Origin: Flavipsychrobacter sp.
GTDB lineage: Bacteria > Bacteroidota > Bacteroidia > Chitinophagales > Chitinophagaceae
Direction: 5' to 3'
Length of the DNA: 64,000 bases
NCBI GenBank assembly: GCA_031292525.1
Contig: JARLGY010000064.1
Coordinates: 62,001-126,000 of the forward strand
The first letter of the stretch is position 1. Each line of letters starts with the position of its first letter. Below, piece by piece: positions 60,933-64,000 of this stretch. The position numbers and the translations under genes are program-made. The notes under the pieces are model-generated. The model was not told where the DNA came from. It did no database searches and was given only the letters and a program-made list of their open reading frames with translations.

Positions 60933-62432
60933 CTATTGTTCAGTATTCGCTGCAGCAGAGGCATTTACACCGTAATAGTACATTCCCTGACCTCCTGGGT
61001 AGAAACCTGCTATTTGAATTTTATTTGTACTTGCAGACAATGCACTTTGCATATCTTCAACACTGCCTACTTCTGCATCATTAATGCTTGTTATTACAAA
61101 ACCTTTTTTCATGCTGGTCTGGGTAGCAAGTACACCCTTCCCTATTTCGGTTACCTGCAGCCCCCCATTTACGCCGTATCTGCTAAGATCAGCCGCACTC
61201 AATGCTTTAAAACTTGCTCCCAGTAATCTGGTTACGTCATGCTGTTTCACAATGCCTGTTGTACCGTCTATGTTCTTCAATTCTACGGTTGTAGTGTGTA
61301 CACTTCCATTGCGTAAGTAAGTAACACTAATATTATCTCCTGGTTGGTAACGTGCTATTTGTTCCAGCAATTGTGGTTCGGTAACTACATTATTTCCGTT
61401 GATCTGGGTTATAAAATCACCCTTTTGCAATCCGGCTTTTGCAGCGCCCATGTTAGGTACTGTGGCCGCAACATATACACCATCTGTCTTATCAATACCT
61501 AGCGAACTCAATTGTTCATTACTTAGCTTCTTGCTATCCATAAACTCTACACCCATATAAGCGCGCTGTACAGAGCCATATTTCATAAGGTCGCTAACAG
61601 CTTTCTTCACAATATTTGATGGTACCGCGTAAGAATATCCTGCATAGGAACCGGTTGGCGAAGCGATAGCAGAATTGATACCTATAAGCTGCCCTGCAGT
61701 GTTTACCAGCGCACCACCACTGTTGCCAGGGTTTACTGCAGCATCGGTTTGTATATACGCCTCTATGGCAGATGTCTGTCTGTTTATGCCAATATTTCTT
61801 CCCTTGGCACTCACAATACCCGCGGTCACAGTCGCATCAAGGGAAAGGGGATAACCCACCGCAAGCACCCACTGGCCAAGCTTTACATCATCAGAATTGC
61901 CAAAATCCATAAATGGGAGGTTCTTTTCATTTACCTTCAACACGGCTATATCTGTAGATGGGTCTGTGGCTACTACCTTGGCTTGTGTGGTGTACCGGTC
62001 GTTAAAAGTTACGGTCACTTCATTCGCATCGGCAACCACGTGGTTATTGGTAACTATATACCCGTCGTTTGATATGACAACACCCGATCCCGACCCGGAT
62101 TGTGAAGGAATATAATATTGCTGTTTACCAAAAATATCTCCAAAAATACCCCCAAACGGATCTTGCGCCTGTGCTATCACCGTACGAGCTTTTGTGGTGG
62201 TTTTAATGTGTACAACAGCTTTTACAGATGCTTCAGCGGCATTCTCAAAATTCACAGGGCCACCACTAGCAACGGCACCATTGCCAGTAAAGCTTGCAAA
62301 ACGCACTGGTAGCGCATTTTGATTATTGCCCGCAAAAATGGGAAATTGATGTGAATAATGCGACGCTACAAAGAGTGTTAATAAAGAAGTAAGTACCGCT
62401 GTTAAAATGACAGGAATTAGTTTCATTTTCAT
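60933..62432 (-). CDS. HtrA/Do-like periplasmic serine protease
   Basis: A 499-residue envelope-stress protease. The signal anchor (about residues 3-23) is followed by a trypsin-like domain with the triad His131 (VTNNHVV), Asp161 (DPSTDIAVL) and Ser238 (NPGNSGGAL), then two PDZ domains (PDZ1 with AKAGLQKGDFITQIN; a more divergent PDZ2 near the end). ATG 62432 gives a short basic start before the hydrophobic anchor; the frame is open to 62471. A TATTTTTG (-7 like) precedes the gene, and a terminator follows. Confidence 0.93.
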   Translation of the reverse strand: MKMKLIPVILTAVLTSLLTLFVASHYSHQFPIFAGNNQNALPVRFASFTGNGAVASGGPVNFENAAEASVKAVVHIKTTTKARTVIAQAQDPFGGIFGDIFGKQQYYIPSQSGSGSGVVISNDGYIVTNNHVVADANEVTVTFNDRYTTQAKVVATDPSTDIAVLKVNEKNLPFMDFGNSDDVKLGQWVLAVGYPLSLDATVTAGIVSAKGRNIGINRQTSAIEAYIQTDAAVNPGNSGGALVNTAGQLIGINSAIASPTGSYAGYSYAVPSNIVKKAVSDLMKYGSVQRAYMGVEFMDSKKLSNEQLSSLGIDKTDGVYVAATVPNMGAAKAGLQKGDFITQINGNNVVTEPQLLEQIARYQPGDNISVTYLRNGSVHTTTVELKNIDGTTGIVKQHDVTRLLGASFKALSAADLSRYGVNGGLQVTEIGKGVLATQTSMKKGFVITSINDAEVGSVEDMQSALSASTNKIQIAGFYPGGQGMYYYGVNASAAANTEQ

Positions 62433-62468
62433 AACATGTTCAGTTTTAATAGTCTGGTTTATATATAG

Positions 62469-62476
62469 CAAAAATA
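62469..62476 (-). promoter_or_regulatory. candidate -7 element of the HtrA gene
   Basis: On the minus strand, TATTTTTG matches TAnnTTTG exactly, about 37 bases before ATG 62432. A TTG lies 16 bases upstream, shorter than the usual 19. Confidence 0.4.
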
Positions 62477-62660
62477 TTGCCTTACTATATTACAAAAGTG
62501 TTAAAACATAACGAACATTGCAACTATAACATACCGTATAAACCGGTCAGATCATTGTCAGTATCCCTTATTTTTTTCAGTTTCCTCCATAGCTCATTTT
62601 ACCCATCAATAGCTTTAAAATAGACAGAAAAGAGTACCTTAACAACAAACATATCCATAC

Positions 62661-63893
62661 ATGAATCGCTTCACCGGGCTTATTGGTATAGTATTTATAT
62701 TGGGTGTAGCCTTTCTTTGCTCAAACAATAGAAAACGTATTAATCTGCGCCTTGTGCTAAGCGGGCTTGCATTGCAAGTAGCAATAGCTGTTTTATTACT
62801 AAAGGTACCGCCAGTCACACATTTTTTCCAGTATATGGGTCGGGGCATGCAGCGGCTCGAAGAGTTTGCAAAAGCAGGCGCAGCCTTTGTATATGGAGGT
62901 GTCGGCGCCGTAAATAAAGACGGCAATATAGTTAATTACAATACGCAAGGCACTTTTGTATTTGCATTCAATATAACAGCAACCATCATACTGGTTTGCA
63001 TATTGGTAGCTATCTTTTATTATTTCGGTATCATGCAGCGCATAGTAGCCGTTGCAGCAAAGGCTATGAACGTTATAATGAAGGTAAGCGGCGCTGAAGC
63101 ACTAAGCAATGTAGCCAGTACCTTTGTAGGGCAGATAGAGGCGCAGATCATGATACGCCCCTACCTTGCAACTATGACTATGAGCGAGCTGCTTGCATCC
63201 ATGAGTGGCAGCCTGGCTTGCATAGCCGGCGGCATACTTATAATTTATACCAACATGGGCGCCCGTCCCGAATATCTTATCGCAGCAAGCATCATGGCTG
63301 CTCCTGGTGCGCTCGTTATCTCCAAGATCGTATTCCCTGAGACTGAGACCTCGCCAACCATGAACAATGTGAAGCTAGAGGTAAAGAATCAATATACCAA
63401 CCTTGTAGATGCCATAACCCACGGCGCAACAGATGGCTTTAAAATAGCCATGAATGTGATAGCAATGCTCATTGGCTTCATTGCCCTGATAACCATGCTT
63501 AACTGGATATTGAGCCATATATATACTGGTCTTACTTTGGATGTGATCTTTGCAAAATTGTTTTTTCCATTTGCATGGGCAATGGGAGTGCCAGCGGCAG
63601 ACATCAACAACGCAGCTACATTGCTGGGCCAAAAGCTAACAGTAAATGAGTTTGTTGCTTTTAGCAATCTCACTTCTAAAACAGTACCTATACTCACCGA
63701 GAAGGGCTTAATGATAGTAACCATTGCCATTTGCGGTTTTGCTAACTTCAGTAGTGTTGGCATGCAAATAGGCGGCATTGGAGTACTGGCACCCGAACGG
63801 CGTACAGACCTTGCCAGGCTTGGTATGCGCGCATTATTATGTGGCACCTTAGCATCTTATCTTTCTGCCACTATAGCAGGCATGCTGATGTAA
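62661..63893 (+). CDS. NupC-type concentrative nucleoside transporter
   Basis: A 410-residue inner-membrane nucleoside symporter of the CNT family. It has three N-terminal segments (Nucleos_tra2_N), then a gate domain with GAEALSNVASTFVGQIEAQIMIRP and a C-terminal transport domain (MGVPAADINNAATLLGQKLTVNEFVAF, ICGFANFSSVGMQIGGIG). The motif order is complete and the length normal. It is divergent from the HtrA gene. Confidence 0.93.
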   Translation: MNRFTGLIGIVFILGVAFLCSNNRKRINLRLVLSGLALQVAIAVLLLKVPPVTHFFQYMGRGMQRLEEFAKAGAAFVYGGVGAVNKDGNIVNYNTQGTFVFAFNITATIILVCILVAIFYYFGIMQRIVAVAAKAMNVIMKVSGAEALSNVASTFVGQIEAQIMIRPYLATMTMSELLASMSGSLACIAGGILIIYTNMGARPEYLIAASIMAAPGALVISKIVFPETETSPTMNNVKLEVKNQYTNLVDAITHGATDGFKIAMNVIAMLIGFIALITMLNWILSHIYTGLTLDVIFAKLFFPFAWAMGVPAADINNAATLLGQKLTVNEFVAFSNLTSKTVPILTEKGLMIVTIAICGFANFSSVGMQIGGIGVLAPERRTDLARLGMRALLCGTLASYLSATIAGMLM

Positions 63894-63911
63894 TACATCC
63901 CAGCAAGCAAC

Positions 63912-64000
63912 CTAAAAATACCCCAGGTACAATCGTGAATGAGTGGTAAATTCCAGACTTATCTCATCTCCAATATTCATATCGTAAAAATGCGCTTGCG
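63912..64000 (-). CDS. C-terminal end of an unidentified protein (partial)
   Basis: An open minus-strand frame runs in from the window edge and stops at 63912, giving 28 residues that end in THSRLYLGYF. It is uninterrupted and begins only 18 bases after the NupC stop, as expected for a convergent gene. Too little is present to name the product. Confidence 0.4.
   Translation of the reverse strand, partial: QAHFYDMNIGDEISLEFTTHSRLYLGYF

Noticed and set aside
1-64000. tRNA, rRNA, CRISPR array, insertion sequence or prophage
   Set aside because: No cloverleaf with a TTCGA arm, no regular direct-repeat array, no transposase or integrase frame and no phage structural gene were found in either strand.

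Overview
The window is a chromosomal segment of a member of the Bacteroidota, most likely Chitinophagales. Supporting signs are a surface protein with a type IX secretion (Por) C-terminal domain, a propeller/Y_Y_Y/LytS kinase with a LytTR regulator, DUF5777 and YceI exported proteins, promoter-like TTG-N19-TAnnTTTG elements, AT-rich leaders with little Shine-Dalgarno signal, and an S9 dipeptidyl peptidase. No rRNA, tRNA, CRISPR array, transposase or integrase was seen.

Layout. 1-5.8 kb: dTDP-sugar genes rfbB and rfbA, a strong hairpin, then four tightly packed genes (kinase with a degenerate nucleotidyltransferase domain, HAD phosphatase, nucleotidyltransferase, GT14-like transferase) that look like a route to an activated surface substituent. 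5.8-8.9 kb: a DUF445 protein and the tyrosine catabolic genes hmgA and hppD. 8.9-14.2 kb: a T9SS surface protein and a four-gene two-component cassette. 14.3-17.7 kb: a hypothetical gene and an intracellular GH39 plus glucoamylase-like pair. 17.7-21.6 kb: a Y-family polymerase/SplB-like radical SAM operon, a MiaE-like hydroxylase and a thioredoxin-like protein. 21.6-23.7 kb: an AT-rich island with a repeat-rich non-coding block and a frameshifted dGTPase. 23.7-30.5 kb: a minus-strand run of siderophore-interacting protein, GT39, cytochrome/monooxygenase-like lipoprotein, YihY and DPP-IV. 30.6-33.9 kb: small housekeeping genes (clpS, TrmH family, GNAT, MBL). 33.9-40.6 kb: a LytS/LytTR system embedded among two YceI paralogues, an OB-fold protein, a heme-like lipoprotein and a DUF5777 barrel. 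40.7-41.3 kb: a glutathione peroxidase.

41.3-57.9 kb is a large exopolysaccharide locus made of two convergent, translationally coupled operons. The plus operon carries a Wzz-like protein, two radical SAM proteins, a methyltransferase and a glycosyltransferase. The minus operon carries Wzx, two Wzy/ligase-like proteins, a WcaJ-like priming transferase, three glycosyltransferases, a nucleotidyltransferase, a methyltransferase and an amidohydrolase. Together with the dTDP-sugar genes these could build, modify and export a surface polysaccharide.

58.2-64 kb: a DUF2520 protein, a ferredoxin, IscX, a KdsC-like HAD protein whose catalytic aspartates are lost, a hotdog protein lacking the FabZ histidine, an HtrA protease, a NupC transporter, and the end of an unidentified minus-strand gene. 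The points most worth following are the phosphatase and hotdog pseudoenzymes, the polymerase/radical SAM operon with its palindrome, the LytS/YceI/heme cluster, the radical SAM pair in the polysaccharide locus, and the repeat block beside the dGTPase.
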